Assembly: GCA_041397725.1 (NCBI GenBank)
Contig: JAWKVZ010000001.1
Coordinates: 1,054,001 to 1,118,000, forward strand
From: JAGRKR01 sp041397725
GTDB lineage: Bacteria; Pseudomonadota; Alphaproteobacteria; Rhizobiales; Hyphomicrobiaceae
Reading direction: 5' to 3'
Length of the DNA stretch: 64,000 nucleotides
Part shown: positions 37,149 to 46,726 of the stretch, piece after piece
Numbering within the stretch: the first letter of the stretch is position 1
Layout of the letters: every line of letters starts with the position of its first letter
The notes under the pieces: generated by a model
What the model was told of the DNA's origin: nothing
Databases searched by the model: none
Seen by the model: only the letters and a program-made list of their open reading frames with translations
Program-made: the position numbers and the translations under genes

Positions 37149-37763
37149 GTGACAGCGCCTGCGTCGAAGGACACGCGACCCGCCGAGTTCGTACTCGACC
37201 GGGCCGACGCCGTGCCGGCGCTCATCGGCAGGTTCGACGATTTCCTGATCGTCGCGGGACTTGCCGGCACGGCGCGCGAGCTCAAGGCCCACACCGATGG
37301 CGCCCCCAACCTGTTCGCTCTGGCGGGCGTCATGGGGGCCGCCGTCACAATGGGCCTCGGCCTCGCGCTCGCCCAGCCCGAGCGGCGCGTTCTGGTCGCG
37401 ACCGGCGATGGCGAGCTGCTGATGAACATCGGCTCGCTGGCGACCGTCGCCCTGATGGCCCCGGCCAACCTGTCGATCCTGTGTGTGGACAACGGCCACT
37501 ACGGTGAGACCGGCTACCAGTTGAGCCATTCGAGCCGCGGCGTCGATCTGGCCGAGATGGCGGCCGGAGCAGGCATTCCCGCCACCGCAGTCGTCCAGAG
37601 CACGGCGGACTACGAAACGGGCCGGCGCCTGCTGCGCGCCGGAAACGGCCCGACATTCGTCCTGCTCAGGGTGAAACCGACCGACCCGCCGTCGGGCAAG
37701 TTCTCGCTCGATGCCGTCGCGGCGCGCATCGCTTTTCGCAGTGCCCTGCTCGGCTCACGCTGA
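37149..37763 (+). CDS. Thiamine-diphosphate enzyme, PP-type (beta) subunit, copy 2
   Basis: A 204-residue paralogue of the preceding gene: the same VLDR...VPALIG start, VATGDGELLMNIGSLATVAL, SILCVDNGHYGETGYQ and the same ending ALLGSR. By eye more than half of the residues are identical. It keeps all cofactor-binding residues, so it is not a decayed copy. The start is a GTG at 37149 with GGAG eleven bases upstream; no ATG is in frame nearby. Two beta-type genes next to one alpha gene suggest alternative alpha-beta complexes or a change of substrate range. Confidence 0.85.
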   Translation: MTAPASKDTRPAEFVLDRADAVPALIGRFDDFLIVAGLAGTARELKAHTDGAPNLFALAGVMGAAVTMGLGLALAQPERRVLVATGDGELLMNIGSLATVALMAPANLSILCVDNGHYGETGYQLSHSSRGVDLAEMAAGAGIPATAVVQSTADYETGRRLLRAGNGPTFVLLRVKPTDPPSGKFSLDAVAARIAFRSALLGSR

Positions 37764-37857
37764 ACAGGGGACAGGATGCGCTCGGGAATTGGTCTTGCCA
37801 GGCGACAACTGTTACTAATAATAGAACAATAGGACGACGAGGAAAACGCCGTCCGAA

Positions 37858-37914
37858 GCTCCGCGGCCCGAGGCTCCGCGGCAATGCGGAGCGCAGCCGG
37901 CCTGCCGCGGCAGG
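37858..37914 (+). promoter_or_regulatory. Structured leader with alternative hairpins before the PLP enzyme gene
   Basis: GCTCCGCGGC occurs twice (37858-37867 and 37873-37882). The second copy can form a perfect 7-bp hairpin with GCGGAGC at 37886-37892, and the first copy could pair with the same arm instead. A perfect 14-base palindrome CCTGCCGCGGCAGG follows at 37901-37914. The set lies 100 bases before the start codon, after an AT-rich stretch near 37805-37835. Confidence 0.35.
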
Positions 37915-38013
37915 TTTGGCGAACGGCTGGGCCACGCTGACGGCGGCGCCCGGAAGATCAAGGCCGGCGCTGTCCAGAGCCTGGACGGATCGGCACCACG
38001 GCAGGACGAGCGC

Positions 38014-39510
<1,497 letters not shown>

Positions 39511-39540
39511 GGCCGCCAACGTGAGGAGACAGAGCCGGCG

Positions 39541-40512
39541 ATGAGCACGGAGCCCCTGGTCAAACCCTATCTCGAGCTGCGACGGGAGACCGCCGCGCGC
39601 GACCACGGCCTGCGCGAGAAGGTCATGTCGCTCGATGAGGCGGCCGCCCTGGTCAAGGACGGCGAGCACGTCGGCATCGGCGGCTGCACGATGTCGCGCA
39701 CGCCCATGGCCATGCTCTGGGCGCTGATCCGCGCCGGCCGCAAGGATCTCACGGTCTCGCGCTCGATCACCTCGACCGAAGGCGACCTGCTCTATGCCTC
39801 CGGCGTCTCGCGCCACATCATCACGAGCTGGTTCAGCCAGGGCATCGTCTGGGGCGTATCCAAGGTCATGCGCCACTACACCGAGCGCAAGCTCGCGCGC
39901 TTCGACGAGTGGAGCCACATGTCGATCGGCCTGCGCTATCGGGCAGGAGCCATGGGCGTACCGTTCATGGCCACGCGATCGATGTTGGGATCGGACGTCG
40001 CACGGCGGCGCGAGGACGAGGTGAAGACCATCACCTGTCCGTTCACGGGCGAGGAGGTCATGCTGCTGCCGGCCCTCAACCCGGACACTGTGCTCATCCA
40101 CGTCCAGCGCGCCGACGCCTACGGCAACGCCCAGCTCGACGGCCTGCAGTTCATGGACATCGACATGGCCATGGCCGCCAAACGCGTGATCCTGACCACG
40201 GAGCGCATTGTCTCCAACGATCAGATCCGGCGCACGCCCGACCACACGCGCATCCCCTTCTTCACCGTCGATGCCGTAGTCGAGGCTCCCTTCGGCGCGG
40301 CGCCGCACGAGTGCTACGGCGTCTACGAGCCGTTCTTCTCGCACCTCGACCTCTACGCCGAGATGACGGCAAAGGACGCCGAGGGCGGCGCCCGCCGCTA
40401 CCTCGACGAGTATATCCATGGCAGCAAGAGCTGGCCCGATTACCTCGCCAAGCTCGGCATGGAGGCGGTTCTCGACGCCAGCCGCCGCGGCAGGAGCATC
40501 CACAATGACTGA
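39541..40512 (+). CDS. Glutaconate-type CoA-transferase, subunit A
   Basis: A 323-residue class I CoA-transferase alpha subunit (GctA/IpdA relatives). Recognisable are MSLDEAAALVKDGEHVGIGGCTMSRTPMAMLWALIR, FTGEEVMLLPALNPDTVLIHVQRAD and GNAQLDGLQF. With subunit B it transfers CoA to a carboxylic acid, or in the IpdAB subgroup hydrolyses a cyclic CoA ester. The first gene of an AB pair, its last codons overlap subunit B by eight bases. A ribosome-binding site GAGGAGACAG precedes the ATG. Confidence 0.9.
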   Translation: MSTEPLVKPYLELRRETAARDHGLREKVMSLDEAAALVKDGEHVGIGGCTMSRTPMAMLWALIRAGRKDLTVSRSITSTEGDLLYASGVSRHIITSWFSQGIVWGVSKVMRHYTERKLARFDEWSHMSIGLRYRAGAMGVPFMATRSMLGSDVARRREDEVKTITCPFTGEEVMLLPALNPDTVLIHVQRADAYGNAQLDGLQFMDIDMAMAAKRVILTTERIVSNDQIRRTPDHTRIPFFTVDAVVEAPFGAAPHECYGVYEPFFSHLDLYAEMTAKDAEGGARRYLDEYIHGSKSWPDYLAKLGMEAVLDASRRGRSIHND

Positions 40513-41281
40513 GCAACCGACATCCACCTACACCGCCTCCGAGCTGCTGGCCGTGATGGCTGCGCGGCTCCTCGAGGATGGCCAGATCGTCTTCGCCGGC
40601 GTCGGCATCCCCCTGCTCGCCGCCACGCTCGCCCAGCGCGCGCACGCGCCGCGGCTGACGATCCTGTTCGAGGGCGGTGTCGTCGGCCCGTTCATCGTAC
40701 CCGGCGAGCTGCCGCCCTCCACCAACGAGCAGCGGTGCACGCGGCGCGCCAACATGGTGCTGCCGATCACCGACGTGCTGCTGCTGCTCCAGCGCGGCTA
40801 CGTCGACGTCGGCTTCATGGGCGGGGCGCAGATCGACCGCTACGGCAATCTCAACTCGTCCTTCATCGGCGATGCCGACGACCCGAAGATCCGGCTGCCG
40901 GGCACGGGCGGCGGCAACGACATCTCTTCGCTCACCCAGATGATCGTGGCCATGAAGCACGAGAAGCGCCGCTTCGTCTCGAAGGTAGATTTCATCACCT
41001 CGCCCGGCTTCATCGAGGGCGGCAGCTCGCGCGCCGATCGCGGCCTGCCGGCCGGCGGCATGTGGCGCGTCGTGACCGATCTCGCCGTGATGGGCTTCGA
41101 CGAGCGCAGCCACGAGATGAAGGTGCTGGCGCTGCATCCGGGCGTTACAGCCGAGCAGGTGCGCGACAATACCGGCTTCGACATCGCCATCCCCGACGAT
41201 GTCGGCCGCACCGAGCCGCCGCGCCGCCAGGAGCTCGACGTCGTCCGCAACCTCGATCCGGATCGGCTCTACACGGCCTGA
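40505..41281 (+). CDS. Glutaconate-type CoA-transferase, subunit B
   Basis: A 258-residue beta subunit. The probable catalytic glutamate lies in LTILFEGGVVGPF (about residue 57), corresponding to the Glu of GctB that forms the glutamyl-CoA thioester. GGAQIDRYGNLNSS and GTGGGNDISSL are further family marks. The retained glutamate argues for a true transferase rather than the IpdAB-type hydrolase, but this needs an alignment. Translationally coupled to subunit A by overlap. Confidence 0.9.
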   Translation: MTEQPTSTYTASELLAVMAARLLEDGQIVFAGVGIPLLAATLAQRAHAPRLTILFEGGVVGPFIVPGELPPSTNEQRCTRRANMVLPITDVLLLLQRGYVDVGFMGGAQIDRYGNLNSSFIGDADDPKIRLPGTGGGNDISSLTQMIVAMKHEKRRFVSKVDFITSPGFIEGGSSRADRGLPAGGMWRVVTDLAVMGFDERSHEMKVLALHPGVTAEQVRDNTGFDIAIPDDVGRTEPPRRQELDVVRNLDPDRLYTA

Positions 41282-41382
41282 ACGGCTACGGAGGGGATGG
41301 CGGCCCGGCGCGCCTCCGTCCGACAGTCACGCAGCAGCAGTTGACCGCCGCCCGAAGCGGCGCCACGCGACAGGAGAGCAGA

Positions 41383-42345
41383 ATGGCCAAGAAGAAGACG
41401 ACCGAGTTCGGCGTGGCGATGCGCAATTTCACGCGTTATCCGGAGATGCCGAGCGCCAAGGACCTGATCGAGTACGGCGTGAAGATGGAGGAGCTCGGCT
41501 TCGAGTCGATCTGGGCCTGGGATCACATCCTCCTCGGCGTCGACCCGAACTTCCCGATCCACGAGGCGCTGACCATCCTGACCGCCGTCGCCGCCCGCAC
41601 CAGCAAGATCAAGGTCGGCACCGGCATTCTCGTGATGCCCATGCGCAATCCCGTGATCCTCGCCAAGGAGCTGGCCACCATCGACCACATCTCCGACGGC
41701 CGCCTCATCGTCGGCGCCGCCGTGGGCTGGTACAAGCGCGAGTTCGACTCCCTGGGCGTCGACTTCACCAAGCGCGGCAAGATCATGGAGCAGTCGCTCG
41801 AGATCATCAGCCGCCTGTGGACCGAGGACAAGGTCGACGGCGAGTACCCGCCCTACAATCTGCGTGGCGCCGTGCTCTACCCCAAGCCCGTGCAGAAGCC
41901 GCGTCCGCCGCTGCTCATCGGCGGCTACGTCGACGCCGTGCTGAAGCGCGCCGCCACCAAGGGCGACGGCTGGCTCACCTACTACTACACCGCCGAGAGC
42001 TTCGCGCGCGTGTGGGAGAAGGTGCGCGGCTTCGCCGAGGAGGCCGGCCGCAACCCGGACGAGCTCATCTCGACCAACCAGCTCCCCATCTGCGTCGGCG
42101 AGCGGTCCAAGATCGAGGGGCCGATGAAAAACTGGCTGCAAACGGAATGGGACTACGCGTCCTGGTCGGAGTCGACCATGGACAGCGCGATCATGGGCAC
42201 GCCAGAGGAGTGCGTGGAGCAGCTCGAGGCGCACATCGCCACCGGCATCGATCGCATCATCTTCGTTCCCTACAAGTACGAGATGGAGCAGCTCCAGGCG
42301 ATCGCCACGGACATCCTGCCGAAGCTCAAGGCCCGGATGGGCTGA
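41383..42345 (+). CDS. LLM class flavin- or F420-dependent oxidoreductase
   Basis: A 320-residue luciferase-like TIM-barrel protein. Typical segments are YGVKMEELGFESIWAWDHILLG, TSKIKVGTGILVMPMRNPVILAKELATIDHISDGRLIVGAAVGWYKREF and FGVDFTKRGKIMEQSL-like helices. The pattern fits the F420-dependent group annotated as TIGR03619-like. Whether the cofactor is F420 or FMN cannot be seen. A strong ribosome-binding site CAGGAGAG lies before the ATG. It closes the plus-strand run that begins at the thiamine-diphosphate alpha gene. Confidence 0.88.
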   Translation: MAKKKTTEFGVAMRNFTRYPEMPSAKDLIEYGVKMEELGFESIWAWDHILLGVDPNFPIHEALTILTAVAARTSKIKVGTGILVMPMRNPVILAKELATIDHISDGRLIVGAAVGWYKREFDSLGVDFTKRGKIMEQSLEIISRLWTEDKVDGEYPPYNLRGAVLYPKPVQKPRPPLLIGGYVDAVLKRAATKGDGWLTYYYTAESFARVWEKVRGFAEEAGRNPDELISTNQLPICVGERSKIEGPMKNWLQTEWDYASWSESTMDSAIMGTPEECVEQLEAHIATGIDRIIFVPYKYEMEQLQAIATDILPKLKARMG

Positions 42346-42535
42346 GGCTCGCCCGGCTTTCTGCCGTCCACGGAGCCGCGCCCATGGTGCGGCCCTCCGG
42401 GCGTCTCGCCGATCGATGGGCCGGCGGCCCAACGACCGGCAAAGACCCCGGCTCGCGCATGGCTGGCGCCACGCCCGGCCGGGGACGCAGTGCTCGCCCG
42501 CCGTCGCGAACTTCGGGATCGCGACGGCGGCGGTG

Positions 42536-43186
42536 CTATCGCCACGCCACGAGGCAGGCGTAATTCTCGGCCGCCGTCGGCGTCTCGATGTTGGGCTCGA
42601 GGTGGGCGAGCGACTTCGGATCGGCAAAGCCCGCCTGCCGCAGGAACTCGAGGTGCCGCGCGATCGGGAAGCGGCCCGGCTCATAGTCCCACGCCGTGCC
42701 GTCGGGCTTGATGAAGTCGCCGTTCACCAGCACACCGCCCACGGGCAGCGTCTCGTGGCAGCGGCGGTAGACGTCCGCCACCGGCTGCTGGCCGCCGAGA
42801 TCGTGGAGCGCCCAGGTCGAGATGATGGCGTCGGGCCGGCGCGACAGCCGCTTGGGCCAGGCTTGGTCCATCAGGTCGGCGTTGGTGAAGACCACGCGCG
42901 GAACGAGGTCACCGATGGTCTCGCGGGCGATGTCGAAGAAGACGTCGGAGAAGTCGAGCGCCTCGTAGCTGATGGTGGCGTTGCGTTCCAGGATGTGGCG
43001 AGCCATGTAGCCGGGCCCGGTGCCGAGCTCCAGCACATGCGCATCCGGCTTCCCGAGCTTGCCGATCTCGGCGAGGATCATGTCGAAGAGCTGAAGGCGC
43101 GGCGCTGTCGGCACGAAGCGATTGGCCCAGCCGCGCACAAACTCGGCATTGTGGAACTCGTGCTGCGCACCGACGAAACCTGTCAT
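42536..43186 (-). CDS. Class I SAM-dependent methyltransferase
   Basis: A 216-residue Rossmann methyltransferase. Motif I is VLELGTGPGYMARHIL, the acidic motif II is EALDFSDVFFDIA, and the motif IV region is PDAIISTWALHDLGG. The C-terminal part contains GGVLVNGDFIKPDGTAWDYEPGRF. The target (small molecule or protein) cannot be told. It lies convergent to the luciferase-like gene and upstream of nothing on its strand. An in-frame upstream extension is rejected because it lies in the promoter region and is not methyltransferase-like. Confidence 0.87.
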   Translation of the reverse strand: MTGFVGAQHEFHNAEFVRGWANRFVPTAPRLQLFDMILAEIGKLGKPDAHVLELGTGPGYMARHILERNATISYEALDFSDVFFDIARETIGDLVPRVVFTNADLMDQAWPKRLSRRPDAIISTWALHDLGGQQPVADVYRRCHETLPVGGVLVNGDFIKPDGTAWDYEPGRFPIARHLEFLRQAGFADPKSLAHLEPNIETPTAAENYACLVAWR

Positions 43187-43283
43187 GGGCTCTCTCCCTG
43201 GCGATGTTGTTCTATCGTTGGAAGCGAGCATAGCGCGTCGGGCGCGCAGACGCGAGGCGGACCAGGAGTGGCGCGCCGTCGCC

Positions 43284-43700
43284 TCACTCCGCCGCGAGCT
43301 TGCGCGCGACGCGGGCCTCGAAGCGGGAGACGTTGACGACGACGCGCTCATGGCTGCCGTCGCCGATCAACTCCGTCTCGTCGTAGGCGGCGACGCGGAA
43401 CCAGATCGTGCGGCCCTCGACCTTGATGACCTCGGCCTCGGCCCGGATGGTCATGCCGACCGGCGTCGCCGCGATATGGCGGACGTCCAGGCGGATGCCG
43501 AGGCTCTGGTGCCCCTCGGGCAGCAGATGCTCGGCCGCCGCCAGCGCCGCCGCCTCGATGACGTTGATCATGACGGGCGTGGCCAGCACGGGAATGACAC
43601 CCGAGCCGACCTTGGCCGCCGTGTGCTCCGGCGCCACGACGAGCGTGGCCGTGCCTTTCAGGCCGGGGGTGAGGCGGGAGAGAACCTTGGAGGTCGTCAT
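43284..43700 (-). CDS. Hotdog-fold thioesterase, FlK-like
   Basis: A 138-residue hotdog-fold protein. The arrangement of a Thr (VLATPVMINVIEAAA), a Glu on the following helix and a His (DVRHIAATPVGM) matches the Thr-Glu-His triad of the fluoroacetyl-CoA thioesterase FlK family. Most relatives act on ordinary acyl-CoAs, so detoxification of fluoroacetate must not be assumed. It lies 37 bases downstream of the carboxylase beta gene on the same strand, so it may drain acyl-CoA from that step. Confidence 0.85.
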   Translation of the reverse strand: MTTSKVLSRLTPGLKGTATLVVAPEHTAAKVGSGVIPVLATPVMINVIEAAALAAAEHLLPEGHQSLGIRLDVRHIAATPVGMTIRAEAEVIKVEGRTIWFRVAAYDETELIGDGSHERVVVNVSRFEARVARKLAAE

Positions 43701-43737
43701 CGTTGCTCCAGCGTGCCGCCGTCCGGCCCCATGCCTC

Positions 43738-45270
43738 TCACAGCGGAATGTTGTCGTGCTTCTTCCAGGGGTTTTCGAGCGTCTTGTTGCGCAGCATGTT
43801 GAGGGCGCGGCAGATGCGGCGGCGCGTGTTGCGCGGCAGGATCACCTCGTCGATGTAGCCGCGCTCGGCCGCCACGAAGGGATTGGCGAAGCGCGTCTCG
43901 TACTCCTTGATGCGGGCGGCGATCTTGTCGGCGTCGCCGAGCTCGGCGCGGTAGAGGATCTCGGCCGCGCCCTTCGGCCCCATGACCGCGATCTCGGCCG
44001 ACGGCCAGGCGTAGTTGACGTCGCCGCGGATGTGCTTGGAGCTCATGACGTCGTAGGCACCGCCGTAGGCCTTGCGCGTGATGACGGTGACCTTGGGCAC
44101 CGTCGCCTCGGAATAGGCGAAGAGCAGCTTGGCGCCGTGCTTGATCAGCCCGCCGTACTCCTGCGCCGTGCCCGGCAGGAAGCCCGGCACATCGACGAAG
44201 GTGATGATGGGGATCTCGAAGCAGTCGCAGAAGCGCACGAAGCGGGCCGCCTTGCGCGAGGCATCGGAGTCGAGCACGCCCGCCAGCACCATGGGCTGGT
44301 TGGCGACGATGCCGACGGTGCGCCCCTCCATGCGTGCGAAGCCGACGACGATGTTCCTGGCGAAGGCTTCCTGGATCTCGAAGAAGTCCGCCTCGTCCAC
44401 GACCTTGAGGATCAGCTCCTTGATGTCGTAGGGCTTGTTGGGGTTGTCGGGGATGATCGTGTCGAGCGAGGCCTCCGCGCGCTCGGCGCTATCGCGCGTC
44501 GGCAGCATAGGCACGCCGGAGCGGTTGTTGGCCGGCAGGAAATCCATGAGCCGGCGCATCTGCAGCAGCGCTTCGACGTCGTGCTCGAAGGCCTTGTCGG
44601 CGATCGACGACTTGGACGTGTGGACCTTGGCGCCGCCGAGCTCTTCCGCCGTCACCGTCTCGTTGGTCACGGTCTTCACGACATCGGGGCCGGTCACGAA
44701 CATGTAGCTCGTATCCTTGACCATGAAGATGAAATCGGTCATCGCCGGCGAGTAGACGTCGCCGCCCGCGCAGGGTCCCATGATGACGGAGATCTGCGGG
44801 ATGACGCCGGAGGCGAGCACGTTGCGCAGGAACACCTCGCCATAGCCGCCGAGCGCCGCCACACCCTCCTGGATGCGTGCGCCGCCGGCGTCGAAGAGGC
44901 CGATGATGGGCGCGCGGTTCTGCAACGCCATGTCCTGGATCTTGGTGATCTTCTTGGCGTGCGTCTCCGAGAGCGAGCCGCCGAATACGGTGAAGTCCTT
45001 GGCGAACACGTAGACGACGCGTCCGTTGATGGTGCCCCAGCCGGTGACGACGCCATCGCCGGGGATTTTCGCCTTCTCCATGCCGAAGTCGGTGCAGCGG
45101 TGCTCCACGTACATGTCGAACTCCTCGAAGGAGCCGTCGTCGAGAAGCAATTCGATGCGCTCGCGCGCCGTCAGCTTGCCGCGCTTGTGCTGCGCCGCGA
45201 TGCGCGCCTCGCCGCCGCCGAGCCGCGCGATCTCGCGCCGGCGCTCCAGCTCCTCGATAATGTCCTTCAT
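43738..45270 (-). CDS. pccB: Acyl-CoA carboxylase beta subunit (propionyl-CoA carboxylase type)
   Basis: A 510-residue carboxyltransferase subunit with the crotonase-like double fold: MKDIIEELERRREIARLGGG, KLTARERIELLLDDGSFEEFD, FTVFGGSLSETHAKKI, the oxyanion-hole GLFDAGGARIQEGVAALGGYGE, and GPCAGGDVYSPAMTDF. The C-terminal half has VPGFLPGTAQEYGGLIKHGAKLL and RKAYGGAYDVMSSKH. The length and sequence fit the PccB group that carboxylates propionyl-CoA or a related short acyl-CoA. The biotinylated alpha subunit is not in the window. The ATG at 45270 gives the usual family length. Confidence 0.93.
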   Translation of the reverse strand: MKDIIEELERRREIARLGGGEARIAAQHKRGKLTARERIELLLDDGSFEEFDMYVEHRCTDFGMEKAKIPGDGVVTGWGTINGRVVYVFAKDFTVFGGSLSETHAKKITKIQDMALQNRAPIIGLFDAGGARIQEGVAALGGYGEVFLRNVLASGVIPQISVIMGPCAGGDVYSPAMTDFIFMVKDTSYMFVTGPDVVKTVTNETVTAEELGGAKVHTSKSSIADKAFEHDVEALLQMRRLMDFLPANNRSGVPMLPTRDSAERAEASLDTIIPDNPNKPYDIKELILKVVDEADFFEIQEAFARNIVVGFARMEGRTVGIVANQPMVLAGVLDSDASRKAARFVRFCDCFEIPIITFVDVPGFLPGTAQEYGGLIKHGAKLLFAYSEATVPKVTVITRKAYGGAYDVMSSKHIRGDVNYAWPSAEIAVMGPKGAAEILYRAELGDADKIAARIKEYETRFANPFVAAERGYIDEVILPRNTRRRICRALNMLRNKTLENPWKKHDNIPL

Positions 45271-45489
45271 GGCCTTCCCGTCCCGACTGTCCACGTCCGA
45301 TGTTCTCTCGAGTTACCTATCATGAGCGGCTGGGCCGGCAAACCGGCGGAAGGTCTAGGTGGTGACCGCGACAGAGGACGCGCAGGGCAGCATTTGCCGG
45401 ATCGGCCCGCCGCCAAGCGGGTGCGAGCTGCACCTGTGCTGGCAACCTATGATAGGAATATTCTCCGGGAGGTGGGTCATAAATAGTAC

Positions 45490-45516
45490 ATGACAGGAAC
45501 AAAACAGGATTATAAT
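45490..45516 (+). promoter_or_regulatory. Possible promoter of the small basic exported protein gene
   Basis: A perfect TATAAT at 45511-45516 with ATGACA at 45490-45495, 15 bases apart, in an AT-rich patch 40 bases before the start codon. The spacing is short, so the -35 assignment is weak. Confidence 0.35.
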
Positions 45517-45553
45517 CTCACCGGCAGGATCAGACCTTGCGTAAGGGGGAGTC

Positions 45554-45898
45554 ATGAAGAGGCATGTGATCGCCGCGGCCTTGGCCATGCTGGGGCTGGC
45601 CGCCAGCCCGGGTGAAGCCCAGGATCGGTATCGAGACCGGTATGACGGCGGTGAGCGCTGGCACGCGCGGCAGGGCACAGACGCTCGCGCCCCCGATGGC
45701 TGGCGCTACGACCGTCGCACACGGCGTTATCGCCCGTGGCGCTGGCTCGACAGTGCGCGACGGCCGCGGTCCTGGCGTCGCGGCGATAGATGGACCGGCG
45801 CGGCAAGGCGATGGGAGCGCAGTGAGCGCGGAACGCCACGAAGGCCGTACCGGTCCGAGCGCGGCGACCGCTCGCCCGCCCCTCACCAGCAGCCCTGA
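45554..45898 (+). CDS. Small Arg-rich exported protein
   Basis: A 114-residue protein with a signal peptide (MKRHVIAAALAMLGLAASPGEA) and a strongly basic mature part in which Arg makes up about a third of residues, with repeated Trp and Tyr (RWHARQ, GWRYDRRTRRYRPWRW, SWRRGDRW). A ribosome-binding site AAGGGGGAG is well placed. Similar Arg/Trp-rich exported proteins (often with RcnB-like features) exist in alphaproteobacteria, but I cannot assign a family. It could bind acidic polymers such as lipopolysaccharide or nucleic acid. Confidence 0.65.
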   Translation: MKRHVIAAALAMLGLAASPGEAQDRYRDRYDGGERWHARQGTDARAPDGWRYDRRTRRYRPWRWLDSARRPRSWRRGDRWTGAARRWERSERGTPRRPYRSERGDRSPAPHQQP

Positions 45899-46094
45899 GC
45901 GTCAGAACCGCGCCCTCCACAAGGCCCGGGAAAGTATCTGGCTGAGACGGCTGCGGCCCCGACAACGGCAGCGTGCCGCAATCGGGGCCGCGAGGCCAAC
46001 GTTCGTAGAGGTGCGGTCGGCTGCGAAGCGCGCACCGGGCGTCATGCCCCCGCGCCCGGTCAGCCCGGACCAGTCGAGCAGGCCGGTCGTCCGG

Positions 46095-46451
46095 CTACTT
46101 CTTGCAAACCTGGGCCTGGGCGCGGCAGGTCCAGCCGAGCGGGCCGCCCTGCTTGCACTTGAACTTCGGCTTGGTGATGTGGTCGGTCTGGATCGGCCAG
46201 TTGCCGGTGACCTGCTGGATGATTTCGAAAGCCTGGAACTCGGCGGCGCCGCGCGTCGAGCCGATGCCCTCGCCGGCCTTCATCACGCACTTGCCCTTGG
46301 CCGGCTTCTTGGCCTTCTTCGCCGCCTTCTTGGCGGGCTTCTTGACCTTGGCGGCCTTCTTCTCCGGCGCGGCCTGCACCGGTGTGACGGACGCCATGGC
46401 GACTCCCGCAACCGCGAGCGCCACGACCAGCGACTTCAAAAGTGTCTTCAT
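46095..46451 (-). CDS. Small Lys-rich exported protein with four cysteines
   Basis: A 118-residue protein with a signal peptide (MKTLLKSLVVALAVAGVAMA). A Lys/Ala/Pro-rich histone-like stretch covers about residues 28-55 (built of KKPAKKAAKKAKK units). A compact C-terminal domain of about 65 residues carries four cysteines (KGKCVMKAGE, KFKCKQGG, WTCRAQ, QVCKK), probably two disulfides. The C-terminal domain appears alone in other small Rhizobiales proteins, but I do not recognise a named family. Function unknown. Confidence 0.72.
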   Translation of the reverse strand: MKTLLKSLVVALAVAGVAMASVTPVQAAPEKKAAKVKKPAKKAAKKAKKPAKGKCVMKAGEGIGSTRGAAEFQAFEIIQQVTGNWPIQTDHITKPKFKCKQGGPLGWTCRAQAQVCKK

Positions 46452-46726
46452 GACGAGGGTCCCCCGTTCGAATCGGCTGATAGGCGACCACCTTTAGGCC
46501 GCCCGTCCAGCGGCCACAAGAACCTGTGGGCCGCGGCCGTACCGATTGCCTCGCAGGCGCGGCATGGACGCCACGGCGCTCGCTCGCGAGAGCTGGCATT
46601 TTGCCCCACTGGACCCGCGCCCGCACCGCCTTATTCTGAGGCCGAGCCCCCGGCGCAGCAATTTGCCCGACTGCCTCGGATTTCCCCTTGAGATCACCCA
46701 CTCCAGCCATTCACCTCAGGATGCAC

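Noticed and set aside
43284..43700. Fluoroacetate resistance
   Set aside because: The thioesterase has the FlK-type triad, but most relatives act on other acyl-CoAs and no organofluorine genes are nearby.
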